NCBI RefSeq assembly: GCF_024105635.1
Contig: NZ_WYDQ01000001.1
Location: 2,232,001 to 2,296,000, forward strand
DNA from: Oceanicola sp. 502str15
GTDB lineage: Bacteria; Pseudomonadota; Alphaproteobacteria; Rhodobacterales; Rhodobacteraceae
Direction of reading: 5' to 3'
DNA length: 64,000 nucleotides
Positions 46,048-56,224 of this stretch are shown here, one piece after another. Both the position numbers and the translations under genes were made by a program. The stretch's first letter is position 1; every line of letters begins with the position of its first letter. A model generated the notes under the pieces. It ran no database searches, was not told where the DNA came from, and worked only from the letters and a program-made list of their open reading frames with translations.

Positions 46048-49014
46048 ATGACCGACCAAAGCCCCAACGACCTCTTCCATGCCTCCAGCTTCATGCAGGG
46101 GCACAACGCGGCCTATCTCGAACAGCTCTACGCCAAATACGCCGACGACCCGAATTCGGTCGATGGCGCATGGGCCGAGTTCTTCCGGCAGTTGGGCGAT
46201 GGCGAAACCGATGTGAAGGCAGAGGCCAAGGGGCCTTCCTGGGCGCGGGCCGACTGGCCGCCGATGCCGGGGGATGATCTGACCGCGGCGCTGACCGGCG
46301 AATGGCCGGCCGAGGCCACGCAGGAGGGCAAGGGCGCCGCGAAGAAGATCAAGGAAGCCGCAGGCGCCAGCGCGACGCCGGTCAACGAAGAGGCGATCCG
46401 CACCGCCGTGCTCGACAGCATCCGCGCGCTGATGCTGATCCGGGCCTATCGCATCCGCGGCCACCTGGTGGCCGACCTCGACCCGCTCGGCATGCAGGAC
46501 CAGACCCCGCACCCCGAGCTGGACCCGAAGAGCTACGGCTTCACCGATGCCGACATGGATCGTCCGATCTTCATCGACCAGGTGCTGGGCCTCAAGTTTG
46601 CCTCGCTGCGCCAGATCATCGACATCGTGAAGCGCACCTATTGCGGCACCTTCGCGTTGCAGTACATGCATATCTCCAACCCCGAGGAGGCCTCCTGGCT
46701 GAAGGAGCGCATCGAGGGGCTGGGCAAGGAAATCGCCTTCACCCGCGAGGGCCGCAAGGCGATCCTGAACAAGCTGGTCGAGGCTGAGGGCTTCGAGAAA
46801 TTCCTGCACGTCAAGTACATGGGCACCAAGCGCTTCGGCCTTGATGGCGGCGAAAGCCTCGTGCCCGCGATGGAGCAGATCATCAAGCGCGGCGGCTCGC
46901 TGGGCGTGAAGGACATCGTCATCGGGATGCCCCACCGCGGCCGCCTCTCGGTGCTGGCCAACGTGATGGCCAAGCCCTACCGGGCGATCTTCAACGAGTT
47001 CCAGGGCGGCAGCTTCAAGCCCGAGGATGTCGACGGGTCGGGGGACGTGAAATACCACCTCGGCGCCAGCTCGGACCGCTCGTTCGACGACAACACCGTG
47101 CACCTGTCGCTTACCGCCAACCCCTCGCACCTCGAGGCCGTCAACCCGGTGGTGCTGGGCAAGTCCCGCGCCAAGCAGGACCAGTACAATGACCGCGAGC
47201 GCACCTCGGTGCTGCCGATCCTGCTGCATGGCGATGCGGCCTTTGCCGGTCAGGGCGTTGTGGCCGAGTGCTTCGGCCTCTCGGGCCTGCGCGGGCACCG
47301 CACCGGCGGCACCATCCACATCGTGGTGAACAACCAGATCGGCTTCACCACCGCGCCCCACTTCTCGCGCTCCTCCCCCTACCCCACCGACATTGCCCTG
47401 ATGGTCGAGGCGCCGATCTTCCACGTGAACGGCGACGACCCGGAGGCCGTGGTGCATGCCGCCAAGGTGGCCACCGAGTTCCGCCAGAAGTTCCGCAAGG
47501 ACGTGGTGCTCGACATCTTCTGTTATCGCCGGTTCGGCCATAACGAGGGCGACGAACCGATGTTCACCAACCCGATCATGTACAAGCGGATCAAGGGCCA
47601 CAAGACGACCCTGAGCCTCTACACCGAGCGGCTGGTGAAGGACGGGCTTATCCCGGAAGGCGAGATCGAGGACATGAAGGCCGCCTTCCAGGCGCACCTG
47701 AACGACGAGTTCGAGGCCGGCAAGAACTACAAGCCCAACAAGGCCGACTGGCTCGATGGCCGCTGGTCGCACCTCGACAAGCGCGATGAGGAGTATCAGC
47801 GCGGCGAGACCGCGATTGCGCCCGAAACCTTCAAGGAGGTGGGCAAGGCGCTCACCACCGCGCCCGAGGGCTACGCCCTGCACAAGACGGTGCAGCGGAT
47901 GATGGGCACCAAGGCCGAGATGATCGAAAAGGGCGAGGGCATCGACTGGGCGACCGGCGAGGCGCTGGCCTTCGGCTCGCTGCTCACCGAGGGCTACCCG
48001 GTGCGCCTTGCCGGGCAGGACAGCACGCGGGGCACCTTCTCGCAGCGCCATTCGGCCTTCGTGAACCAAGAAACCGAAGAGCGCTACTACCCGCTCAACC
48101 ACATTCGCTCCGGTCAGGCGCAGTATGAGGTCATCGACTCGATGCTCTCGGAATATGCGGTTCTGGGCTTCGAATATGGCTACAGCCTCGCCGAGCCCAA
48201 TGCACTCACCCTCTGGGAAGCCCAGTTCGGCGACTTTGCCAACGGCGCGCAGATCATGTTCGACCAGTTCGTCAGCTCGGGCGAAAGCAAGTGGCTGCGG
48301 ATGTCGGGCCTCGTCTGCCTGCTGCCGCACGGCTACGAGGGCCAGGGTCCCGAGCACAGCTCGGCCCGCCTCGAGCGCTTCCTGCAGATGTGTGGGCAGG
48401 ACAACTGGATCGTCGCCAACTGCACGACCCCGGCGAACTACTTCCACATCCTGCGCCGCCAGATCCACCGCAGCTTCCGCAAGCCGCTGATCCTGATGAC
48501 GCCCAAGTCGCTGCTGCGCCACAAGCTGGCCGTCAGCCGCGAGGAAGAGTTCACCACCGGCTCCAGCTTCCACCGCGTGCTCTGGGATGATGCCGAGCAT
48601 GGCAACTCCGACACCAAGCTGGTGGCGGACGACAAGATCAAGCGGGTGGTGATGTGTTCGGGCAAGGTCTACTTCGACCTGCTCGAAGCCCGCGACGAAG
48701 CCGGGCTGGACGACGTCTACATCCTGCGCATCGAGCAGTTCTACCCGTTCCCGGCGATGAGCCTGGTCAACGAGCTGAACCGCTTTGCCCAGGCCGATAT
48801 GGTCTGGTGCCAGGAAGAGCCCAAGAACCAGGGCGCGTGGAGCTTCATCGAACCCAACATCGAGTGGGTTCTGGGCCGGATCAAGGGCAAGAGCAGCCGC
48901 CCGATCTATGCCGGCCGCGCCACCTCTGCCTCGCCCGCCACGGGCCTGGCCTCGCAGCACAAGGCACAACAGACAGCGCTGGTAAATGACGCGCTGGGTA
49001 TCGAAGGAAACTGA
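46048..49014 (+). CDS. sucA: 2-oxoglutarate dehydrogenase E1 component
   Basis: Thiamine-diphosphate-dependent decarboxylase of 988 residues. The N terminus SFMQGHNAAYLEQLYAKYADDPNSVDGAWAEFF recruits the complex; IGMPHRGRLSVLANV, HLSLTANPSHLEAVNPVVLGKSRAKQ, FGLSGLRGHRTGGTIHIVVNNQIGFTT (ThDP/Mg region) and SGRRDSTRGTFSQRHS-type AGQDSTRGTFSQRHSAF are typical. It forms the 2-oxoglutarate dehydrogenase complex with SucB and Lpd. SucB starts 3 bp after its stop. Confidence 0.97.
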   Translation: MTDQSPNDLFHASSFMQGHNAAYLEQLYAKYADDPNSVDGAWAEFFRQLGDGETDVKAEAKGPSWARADWPPMPGDDLTAALTGEWPAEATQEGKGAAKKIKEAAGASATPVNEEAIRTAVLDSIRALMLIRAYRIRGHLVADLDPLGMQDQTPHPELDPKSYGFTDADMDRPIFIDQVLGLKFASLRQIIDIVKRTYCGTFALQYMHISNPEEASWLKERIEGLGKEIAFTREGRKAILNKLVEAEGFEKFLHVKYMGTKRFGLDGGESLVPAMEQIIKRGGSLGVKDIVIGMPHRGRLSVLANVMAKPYRAIFNEFQGGSFKPEDVDGSGDVKYHLGASSDRSFDDNTVHLSLTANPSHLEAVNPVVLGKSRAKQDQYNDRERTSVLPILLHGDAAFAGQGVVAECFGLSGLRGHRTGGTIHIVVNNQIGFTTAPHFSRSSPYPTDIALMVEAPIFHVNGDDPEAVVHAAKVATEFRQKFRKDVVLDIFCYRRFGHNEGDEPMFTNPIMYKRIKGHKTTLSLYTERLVKDGLIPEGEIEDMKAAFQAHLNDEFEAGKNYKPNKADWLDGRWSHLDKRDEEYQRGETAIAPETFKEVGKALTTAPEGYALHKTVQRMMGTKAEMIEKGEGIDWATGEALAFGSLLTEGYPVRLAGQDSTRGTFSQRHSAFVNQETEERYYPLNHIRSGQAQYEVIDSMLSEYAVLGFEYGYSLAEPNALTLWEAQFGDFANGAQIMFDQFVSSGESKWLRMSGLVCLLPHGYEGQGPEHSSARLERFLQMCGQDNWIVANCTTPANYFHILRRQIHRSFRKPLILMTPKSLLRHKLAVSREEEFTTGSSFHRVLWDDAEHGNSDTKLVADDKIKRVVMCSGKVYFDLLEARDEAGLDDVYILRIEQFYPFPAMSLVNELNRFAQADMVWCQEEPKNQGAWSFIEPNIEWVLGRIKGKSSRPIYAGRATSASPATGLASQHKAQQTALVNDALGIEGN

Positions 49015-49017
49015 TCC

Positions 49018-50580
49018 ATGAGCACCGAAGTCCGCGTCCCCACCCTGGGCGAAAGCGTCACCGAGGCCACCGTTGCCACCTGGTTCAAGAAGCCGGGCGA
49101 TACGGTTGCCGTTGATGAAATGCTCTGCGAGCTGGAAACCGACAAGGTCACGGTAGAGGTTCCCGCCCCTGCCGCCGGCACCATGGGCGAGATCGTTGCG
49201 CCCGAGGGCGAGACCGTGGGCGTCGATGCCCTTCTCGCGACCATCTCCGAGGGAGGCGAGGCCGCCAAGCCCGCGCCCGAGGCCAAGAAGGAAGAGACGG
49301 CAGAGGCCGAGCCCGCCGAGGATGCCCCTGCGCCCGAGGCCAGCAGCGGTGGCGGCGGCGCGAGCGTCGACGTGATGGTGCCGACCCTGGGTGAAAGCGT
49401 GACCGAGGCCACCGTGGCCACATGGTTCAAGAAGGTGGGCGACAGCGTCGAGGCCGACGAGATGCTCTGCGAGCTGGAAACCGACAAGGTTTCGGTCGAG
49501 GTTCCGGCCCCCTCTTCCGGCACGATCACCGAGATCCTCGCGGAAGAGGGTTCCACCGTCGAAGCCGGCGGCAAGCTGGCCGTGATGAGCGAGGGCGCGG
49601 GCGGCGGAGCTTCCAAGCCTGCCGAGGGCGGCAAGGAAACGGCTGCCCCCAAGGCCCCGGCAGCGGCCAGCGCCAGCAAGGGCGCCGATGTCGAAAACGC
49701 CCCCTCCGCCAACAAGATGATGGCCGAAAAGGGCCTGTCGGAGAGCGATGTGAAGGGCAGCGGCAAGGATGGCCGCATCATGAAGGAAGACGTGATGAAG
49801 GCGGTCGAGGCCGGCACAAGGGCCGCCGCCAGCCCCGCCCCCTCCGCGCCGCCGCGCGGCCCGGTTGCGGCACAGGACGAGGCGCGCGAGGAGCGGGTGA
49901 AGATGACCCGCCTGCGCCAGACCATCGCCCGCCGCCTGAAGGACGCCCAGAACGCCGCCGCGATCCTGACCACCTACAACGAGGTGGACATGACCGAGGT
50001 GATGGCGCTGCGCAACGAGTACAAGGATCTCTTCCTCAAGAAGCACGGCGTGAAGCTCGGCTTCATGTCCTTCTTCACCAAGGCCTGCGTGCACGCGCTG
50101 CGCGAGGTGCCCGAGGTGAACGCCGAGATCGACGGCACCGATATCGTCTACAAGAACTTCGTCCACATGGGCATCGCCGCAGGCACGCCCCAGGGCCTCG
50201 TGGTGCCGGTGATCCGCGACGCCGATGCGATGAGCTTTGCCGATATCGAGAAGGCGATTGCCGAAAAGGGCGCCCGCGCCCGTGACGGCAAGCTCTCGAT
50301 GGCCGAGATGCAGGGCGGCACCTTCACCATCTCCAACGGTGGTGTCTACGGCTCGCTGATGAGCTCGCCGATCCTGAACCCCCCGCAGTCCGGCATCCTC
50401 GGGATGCACAAGATCCAGGACCGGCCGATGGTGGTGGGCGGCGAAATCGTCATTCGCCCGATGATGTACCTCGCGCTGAGCTACGATCACCGCATCGTCG
50501 ACGGCAAGGGCGCCGTGACCTTCCTCGTGCGGGTCAAAGAAGCGCTCGAAGATCCGCGCCGGCTCCTGATGGACCTCTGA
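49018..50580 (+). CDS. sucB: 2-oxoglutarate dehydrogenase E2 (dihydrolipoyl succinyltransferase), two lipoyl domains
   Basis: A 520-residue E2 with two lipoyl domains, each with the ETDKV lipoyl-lysine motif ([11 protein letters not shown] and [11 protein letters not shown], around residues 43 and 158), separated by Ala/Pro/Glu linkers. Then follow a peripheral-subunit-binding domain ([34 protein letters not shown]) and the catalytic domain ending with [18 protein letters not shown] (HxxxDG). E. coli SucB has one lipoyl domain and about 405 residues, so the extra domain is notable. Confidence 0.96.
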   Translation: MSTEVRVPTLGESVTEATVATWFKKPGDTVAVDEMLCELETDKVTVEVPAPAAGTMGEIVAPEGETVGVDALLATISEGGEAAKPAPEAKKEETAEAEPAEDAPAPEASSGGGGASVDVMVPTLGESVTEATVATWFKKVGDSVEADEMLCELETDKVSVEVPAPSSGTITEILAEEGSTVEAGGKLAVMSEGAGGGASKPAEGGKETAAPKAPAAASASKGADVENAPSANKMMAEKGLSESDVKGSGKDGRIMKEDVMKAVEAGTRAAASPAPSAPPRGPVAAQDEAREERVKMTRLRQTIARRLKDAQNAAAILTTYNEVDMTEVMALRNEYKDLFLKKHGVKLGFMSFFTKACVHALREVPEVNAEIDGTDIVYKNFVHMGIAAGTPQGLVVPVIRDADAMSFADIEKAIAEKGARARDGKLSMAEMQGGTFTISNGGVYGSLMSSPILNPPQSGILGMHKIQDRPMVVGGEIVIRPMMYLALSYDHRIVDGKGAVTFLVRVKEALEDPRRLLMDL

Positions 50581-50583
50581 GGT

Positions 50584-50634
50584 GGTGGGTTTCACCCACC
50601 CTACAGACAATCGTAGGGTGGGTGCCAACCCACC
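50584..50634. repeat. Imperfect inverted repeat after sucB
   Basis: The 12-base CACCCACCCTAC (50593-50604) and GTAGGGTGGGTG (50613-50624) are exact complements; outside them GGTGGG and CCCACC also pair. It sits 4 bp after the sucB stop and may terminate or stabilise the transcript. The GTAGGGTGGGTGC...CCCACC layout recalls dispersed palindromic elements, but only one copy is in this window. Confidence 0.65.
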
Positions 50635-50644
50635 AATCGCCCGC

Positions 50645-51079
50645 ATGACCCTGCTCACCCGCGCCGAAACCATCGCCTTCTCGCCCGACACGGCGAGCGC
50701 CCTGCGCAGCGCGGGGTTCACCCTTGGTGCGATCTCCATTCTCGGCGTTCTGGCTCTCGGCACCTTCGGCGGCGGCTTTCAGCCCTGGCTGCTGATCTTT
50801 GCCGTCATCGCCTTTCTGCCCGCCCTGCTCCTGCTGGCCCTGTCGCGCGCGCTGCCCGCCCGGCGGCCGATCTCGGTCCTGCTGATCTGGGCGATCTGCG
50901 GCTTTTCCCTTCTCCTGATCCGCCGCACCCCCAGCGCGGGCGAAGGCGTGGAGCCGCAATGGCTCATCACCCCGCTGATCTGGACCGTTGCCGCCGCCGA
51001 GCTGGTGCTCGCCCTCGCGCTGGCCTGGTTCGCATGGCACCTCTACCGCAAGGGCGCCTTCTCGGGAGCCTCGACATGA
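50645..51079 (+). CDS. Hypothetical membrane protein between sucB and lpdA
   Basis: A 144-residue protein with four predicted membrane helices (about 24-42, 46-68, 77-96, 112-133). No family recognised. I start it at ATG 50645, since the frame upstream only translates the inverted repeat. Its stop overlaps the next gene's ATG (ATGA). Confidence 0.7.
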   Translation: MTLLTRAETIAFSPDTASALRSAGFTLGAISILGVLALGTFGGGFQPWLLIFAVIAFLPALLLLALSRALPARRPISVLLIWAICGFSLLLIRRTPSAGEGVEPQWLITPLIWTVAAAELVLALALAWFAWHLYRKGAFSGAST

Positions 51080-51435
51080 CCGATTTCGCCGCCCTCGAAA
51101 ATGCCATCTGGTCCGCCGCCTCGGCCTATGACCGTGCGGCCATCGAGCGGCTGCTTGCGCCGGAGTTCTTCGAGCTGTCGCGCTCGGGCCGCAAGTACAC
51201 CCGCGAAGAGCTGCTGACCGACACCTCCGAGGGCCGCCCTTCCGAGCATCGCCTCCACGGGCTGCAAACCCAGGCCATTGCCCCCGGCGTCACCCTCGTT
51301 ACCTACACGTCCGAAACCCGCTATCCGGACGAGACTCAATGGGCCAGCCGGTCGACCCTCTGGGCGCAAACCGCAGAGGGCTGGCAGGCCCGCTTTCATC
51401 AGGGCACCCCGCTGCCGGAGACATTCCGGCCATGA
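51076..51435 (+). CDS. DUF4440 / SnoaL-like (NTF2-fold) protein
   Basis: A 119-residue protein: FAALENAIWSAASAYDRAAIERLLAPEFFELSRSGRKYTREELL, ending with STLWAQTAEGWQARFHQGTPLP. This is the DUF4440 cone-shaped NTF2-fold pattern; members range from enzymes to binding proteins. Coupled to the membrane-protein gene by ATGA. Role in the suc-lpd region unknown. Confidence 0.75.
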   Translation: MTDFAALENAIWSAASAYDRAAIERLLAPEFFELSRSGRKYTREELLTDTSEGRPSEHRLHGLQTQAIAPGVTLVTYTSETRYPDETQWASRSTLWAQTAEGWQARFHQGTPLPETFRP

Positions 51436-51485
51436 CGCGCGGTGCCTTAACGCAATTGCCCAAAAACCGCATATGTCATTTGATG

Positions 51486-51529
51486 TATGCACGGGTTGTG
51501 CACGGGTTGTGTACCCGTTGTGCCCCCCA
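51486..51529. promoter_or_regulatory. Direct and inverted repeats upstream of lpdA
   Basis: GCACGGGTTGT occurs at 51488-51498 and directly again at 51499-51509, followed by an inverted relative, TACCCGTTGTG. ACGGGT and ACCCGT form a 6-bp stem around TGTGT. The array ends about 24 bp before the lpdA start, where it could bind a regulator or fold in the leader. Confidence 0.45.
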
Positions 51530-51552
51530 ACTTTCTTGGTAAAGGAGCCCCC

Positions 51553-52947
<1,395 letters not shown>

Positions 52948-52965
52948 CGCTGAAAGCTCAGTTTC

Positions 52966-52998
52966 AAAGGGCCGCGGTGGCAACGCCGCGGCCTTTTT
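52966..52998 (+). terminator. Intrinsic terminator after lpdA
   Basis: GGCCGCGG at 52970-52977 pairs with CCGCGGCC at 52986-52993, followed by five T residues (52994-52998), 19 bp after the lpdA stop. Confidence 0.85.
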
Positions 52999-53102
52999 CG
53001 TGCGCGGGTTCTGCCCTGACCGCGCCGCAATCGGGCGTTAACCCTTTTGGCCGGAATGGGCCGAAAGAGCCCCGTTTGTTGAGAAATGCGAGAGGACACG
53101 CG

Positions 53103-53939
53103 ATGCGAAAGCTCGGGTATGTTGCGGCCGTTGCCGCCCTGGCCTTCACGGCCACCAGTCATGAGGCCGAAGCCCGCCGTGGCGGGGCTGTCTGGATGGA
53201 CAGCCAGCAATTGCACTTCGTCGCGCCCACCTCGATGGGCAATGGCACCGGCGGCGTGATGGCGCTCTGCCACCTTTCGACCAAGTCCCACCTCTTCCAG
53301 ATCGGCTTCTTCCGCAAGATGGAGAGCTACGCGCTGTCCTACGACAATTGCACCTCGGAGCGCTACGTGCCGGTCGAGCCGGCGCGGATGGAGAGCATGA
53401 TTGCGCAGGGCCTCGTGCCTGCCAGCCTGCCGGTTGAACCCAACATGCAGGTGGCGCAGGTGGTCAGCGGCTTTGCCGGCTCGGCTGCGATCGGCGCGAC
53501 GATCGCGCTGATGGGGCTGCTGAAACTGCTGCGCGCCGCAGGGCGCCGCCGTCGTCGGGGCGCGATGACCGGGGCCAACGGCTTTGCCCAGCGGGTGCTC
53601 GACGTGATGTGCCATGCGGCCAAGGCCGATGGCGTGGTGGACCCCGAAGAGGTGAACCTCATCGCCTTCGCCAGCCAGAAGCTGACCGGCACCGCCTATT
53701 CTCCCGATCAGATCGAACGCTTGATCGGCATGGCGGGCACCAAGGTGTCGGACGCGGAGTTTCGGGCTTTCGGTGAGGGGCTGAATGCCCACCAGCGCGA
53801 GACCCTGATGCGCGGGGCGCTGATGGTCACGGTTTCGGATGGCACCATCACCCAGTCGGAAAAGGGCTTTCTGGCCCGGCTTGCGGCAACGCTTCAGATA
53901 TCCGGCCCCGAAGTTCAGGGGATGCTGCGAAGCCTCTGA
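53103..53939 (+). CDS. Exported/membrane protein with TerB-like domain
   Basis: A 278-residue protein with a signal peptide (MRKLGYVAAVAALAFTATSHEAEA), a periplasmic domain with two Cys (ALCHLST, YDNCTSE), one membrane helix (about 118-136) followed by RRRRRG, and a C-terminal helical domain (AQRVLDVMCHAAKADGVVDPEEVNLIAFASQKL ... ALMVTVSDGTITQSEKGFLARLAATL) with the acidic pattern of TerB-like proteins (AKADG.V...E). So the TerB part is probably cytoplasmic. GAGAGGA precedes the ATG. Function unknown. Confidence 0.7.
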   Translation: MRKLGYVAAVAALAFTATSHEAEARRGGAVWMDSQQLHFVAPTSMGNGTGGVMALCHLSTKSHLFQIGFFRKMESYALSYDNCTSERYVPVEPARMESMIAQGLVPASLPVEPNMQVAQVVSGFAGSAAIGATIALMGLLKLLRAAGRRRRRGAMTGANGFAQRVLDVMCHAAKADGVVDPEEVNLIAFASQKLTGTAYSPDQIERLIGMAGTKVSDAEFRAFGEGLNAHQRETLMRGALMVTVSDGTITQSEKGFLARLAATLQISGPEVQGMLRSL

Positions 53940-53949
53940 GCCTGCCGCC

Positions 53950-54639
53950 TCAGCTCGCTAGCATCCGCAGGCCGCCGGTGACATCGGAGCGCACCGCCAG
54001 CCGCAGCCCCGGCTCGTCGCCCGCCTTCAGCGCGGCGACGATCAGCCGGTGGTGGCGCGGTACCTCGTTGCGGCGCAGCCGGTCGTAGAGCAGCCGCATG
54101 GTGGGCCCAAGCTGGAGCCAGACCGTCTCGGCCAGGGCCAGCATCGCCGGAGCCTGGGCCCGCAGGTAGAGCGTGCGGTGAAACTCGAGGTTGGCGCGGA
54201 TATAGCCCGCCGCATCGCCCCGCGCCGTCACATCCGCGATCGTCACATTCACCGCCTCGAGCCGTTCGATCAGCGCGATATGCGCCCGCGGCAGCGCCCG
54301 CGTGGCAAGTTCCGGCTCCAGCAGCGCCCGAATCGCGGCCAGTTCCTCGATCCGGTCATTGGTGAGCACCGGGGTTGAGACCCTCCCCGACGCAGAGAGC
54401 GTCAGCGCGCCCTCCGCCGCCAGCCGCCGTACCGACTCGCGAGCCGGAGTCATCGACACGCCGAATTCCTTGCCCACGCCGCGCAGGGTCAGCGCGTGGC
54501 CGGGTAGGATCTCTCCATGCATGATGCGGCTGCGCAGCGCGCGATAGACCCGGTCATGGGCGGCGGTGACGGCCCCTGTCGAGGCCGGTGTCTCACGGCT
54601 GGGCGGGGCGGCATCTGCGGGGGGCGGTTGGATCAGCAT
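53950..54639 (-). CDS. GntR-family (FadR/FCD-type) transcriptional regulator
   Basis: A 229-residue regulator. The winged helix is VYRALRSRIMHGEILPGHALTLRGVGKEFGVSMTPARESVRRLAAEGALTLSASGRVSTPVL, and the C-terminal FCD ligand domain includes ANLEFHRTLYLRA and RHHRLIVAALKAGDE with the metal-binding Asp/His set. FCD regulators usually sense organic acids. Directly upstream of its start is CGTGATCACG, closely related to the sites before sdhC and sucC, so I infer autoregulation and possible control of those operons. No SD sequence precedes the ATG; the mRNA may be leaderless. Confidence 0.88.
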   Translation of the reverse strand: MLIQPPPADAAPPSRETPASTGAVTAAHDRVYRALRSRIMHGEILPGHALTLRGVGKEFGVSMTPARESVRRLAAEGALTLSASGRVSTPVLTNDRIEELAAIRALLEPELATRALPRAHIALIERLEAVNVTIADVTARGDAAGYIRANLEFHRTLYLRAQAPAMLALAETVWLQLGPTMRLLYDRLRRNEVPRHHRLIVAALKAGDEPGLRLAVRSDVTGGLRMLAS

Positions 54640-54647
54640 GAAACAAG

Positions 54648-54657
54648 CGTGATCACG
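54648..54657. promoter_or_regulatory. CGTGATCACG palindrome at the gntR start
   Basis: Perfect 10-bp palindrome, 8 bp upstream of the gntR ATG, sharing the GTGATCAC core with the sdh and suc operators. Likely the regulator's own operator; binding is inferred. Confidence 0.5.
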
Positions 54658-54684
54658 AATCTGCGCCCCGTCAACGGAGAAACG

Positions 54685-55377
54685 CTAGCCCTTGAACCCA
54701 TAGCGGTGAAGCGCCGCACCCTGCAGCCGCAGCCACCGCCGCGATGCCTCGTGCCCGGGGCAGAGCTTTGCGCAAGTCGCCCAGAAGCGGGGCGAGTGAT
54801 CCATGTGGGCGATATGGGCGACCTCGTGGGCGGCGACGTAGTCGAGCACCGCCTGCGGGGCGAGGATGAGCCGCCAAGAGTACATCAGATTGCCCTCGTG
54901 GCTACAGGAGCCCCAGCGGGAGCGGGTGTCGCGCAGGGTGATGCGCCCATGCGGGCGGCCGAGGGCGCGGGCGTGGCGGGCAGAGGCCTCCGCCAGCCGC
55001 ACACGGGCCATTTCGCGCAGAAAGGCCCCGATGCGAACAGGCACGCGAGAGGCACCTTCGGGCACCAGAAGCGCCTGTTCTTCAAGGGTTATCCGGCGCA
55101 CCCCTGCCGCCTCGATGCGCCGCGCCACACCCTCCACCGGTATCTCGGCACCCAGATCGGCCAGCACGAAGGGCGCCTGCTCGGCCAGCCTGTCGCGGAT
55201 CCACCCCGCCTTCTCGGCGGCAAAGCTGCGGGCTTCGCGCTCGGGGGCAAAGCGCGGCATGGTCAGCGTCACGCGGCCATCGACGCCCGACACCCGGAGC
55301 GAAAGCCGCCGCGCCCGCGCCGAGCGGCGCAGCACCACCTCCACCTCCGGTTCTCCGGGAAGCCTGATAAACCCCAT
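54685..55377 (-). CDS. YgjP-type M48-like metallopeptidase (DUF45)
   Basis: A 230-residue protein of the YgjP/DUF45 family. Near the C terminus, AVLDYVAAHEVAHIAHMDHSPRFWATC gives the zinc site HExxH spelled HEVAH plus a downstream His; TLRDTRSRWGSCSHEGNLMYSWRLILAP is the other family signature. The N-terminal part has VVLRRSARARRLSLRVSG. Peptidase activity is predicted only. Start 55377 (MGFIRLPGEPE) is preferred over longer frames. Divergent from the TIGR02300 gene. Confidence 0.87.
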   Translation of the reverse strand: MGFIRLPGEPEVEVVLRRSARARRLSLRVSGVDGRVTLTMPRFAPEREARSFAAEKAGWIRDRLAEQAPFVLADLGAEIPVEGVARRIEAAGVRRITLEEQALLVPEGASRVPVRIGAFLREMARVRLAEASARHARALGRPHGRITLRDTRSRWGSCSHEGNLMYSWRLILAPQAVLDYVAAHEVAHIAHMDHSPRFWATCAKLCPGHEASRRWLRLQGAALHRYGFKG

Positions 55378-55520
55378 CGCCGTCCCTCGGCCTCTGCCCT
55401 TTTTCGTTGCGCCCCACCCTAGCGCCCCACCGCCCGTCAAGAAAGACCGATACCCCCTTTACAGACATGTCTTGGCATGGCATTGCGCCCGCTCGAACCC
55501 CAGAGCATGTGAGGATTTCG

Positions 55521-55850
55521 ATGCCTAAGGAAGAATGGGGCGTCAAGCGCGTCTGCCCGACCACCGGCAAACGGTTTTACGACCTCGGAAAAGACCCGAT
55601 CGTCAGCCCCTACACCGGCGAGGTCGTGCAGCTCGACACCGGCGGCAAGGCCCGCTCGGCGCTGAAGGGTGACAAGCCCGATCCCAAATCGGTGGAAGCC
55701 GAAGAGGATGATGCCGATCTCGACGTGCTCGAGGACGATAACGATGACGACACCGACGTCGATCTCGGCGACGACGTTCTGGAAGATGACGACGATGATG
55801 AAGTCTCGCTTGACGACATCGCCGACGTCGCCTCGGAAGACGAGGACTGA
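55521..55850 (+). CDS. TIGR02300-family acidic protein
   Basis: A 109-residue protein. The conserved N terminus WGVKRVCPTTGKRFYDLGKDPIVSPYTGEVV defines the TIGR02300 family of alphaproteobacteria; the C-terminal half is almost entirely Asp/Glu (for example DDDDDEVSLDDI). Function unknown. GAGGATTTCG precedes the ATG. It stands just upstream of tRNA-Ala. Confidence 0.88.
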   Translation: MPKEEWGVKRVCPTTGKRFYDLGKDPIVSPYTGEVVQLDTGGKARSALKGDKPDPKSVEAEEDDADLDVLEDDNDDDTDVDLGDDVLEDDDDDEVSLDDIADVASEDED

Positions 55851-55941
55851 TAGCCTTTTCAGGACGTTACGGGAAAAGGCGGCGGGCAGCGATCTTTTCG
55901 CTTGAACCCCCCGCCGTGATTCCCTAAACGTCCGCGGCACC

Positions 55942-56017
<76 letters not shown>

Positions 56018-56114
56018 TCCGCTCTTGTTTTGCGGATGGACCCACCCCCCGGACACCCCCAGATTACCACACAGACACCCCGCACGGCGGGCGGCCCGCA
56101 GCACGGCCTTGCTC

Positions 56115-56143
56115 TTGCATGTCAGGGTGGCTTCTCATATAAA
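56115..56143 (+). promoter_or_regulatory. Candidate sigma70-type promoter for the short AlaRS gene
   Basis: TTGCAT (56115-56120) and TATAAA (56138-56143) are separated by exactly 17 bp. Transcription would start near 56150, giving a leader of about 75 bases before the GTG start codon and making the gene independent of the tRNA promoter. Confidence 0.5.
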
Positions 56144-56224
56144 AATTACGCTCAGATCCCGCACAGCAGAACTGCGCAAGAAGATCAGCACAACCTCAGC
56201 CAACCAAGACGAGAAGAGCCCACA

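Noticed and set aside
50582..50644. Extended N terminus of the membrane protein after sucB
   Set aside because: The extra codons translate the inverted repeat; ATG 50645 starts the recognisable hydrophobic protein.
46036..50763. A 1575-codon open frame on the minus strand opposite sucA-sucB
   Set aside because: It is the reverse-complement shadow of two canonical genes in GC-rich DNA, with a His/Gly/Val-rich composition and no family signature.
56030..56224. N-terminal extension of the short AlaRS from an upstream ATG
   Set aside because: The 65 residues are not AlaRS-like, begin just after the tRNA and cross the likely promoter; GTG 56225 has a ribosome site.
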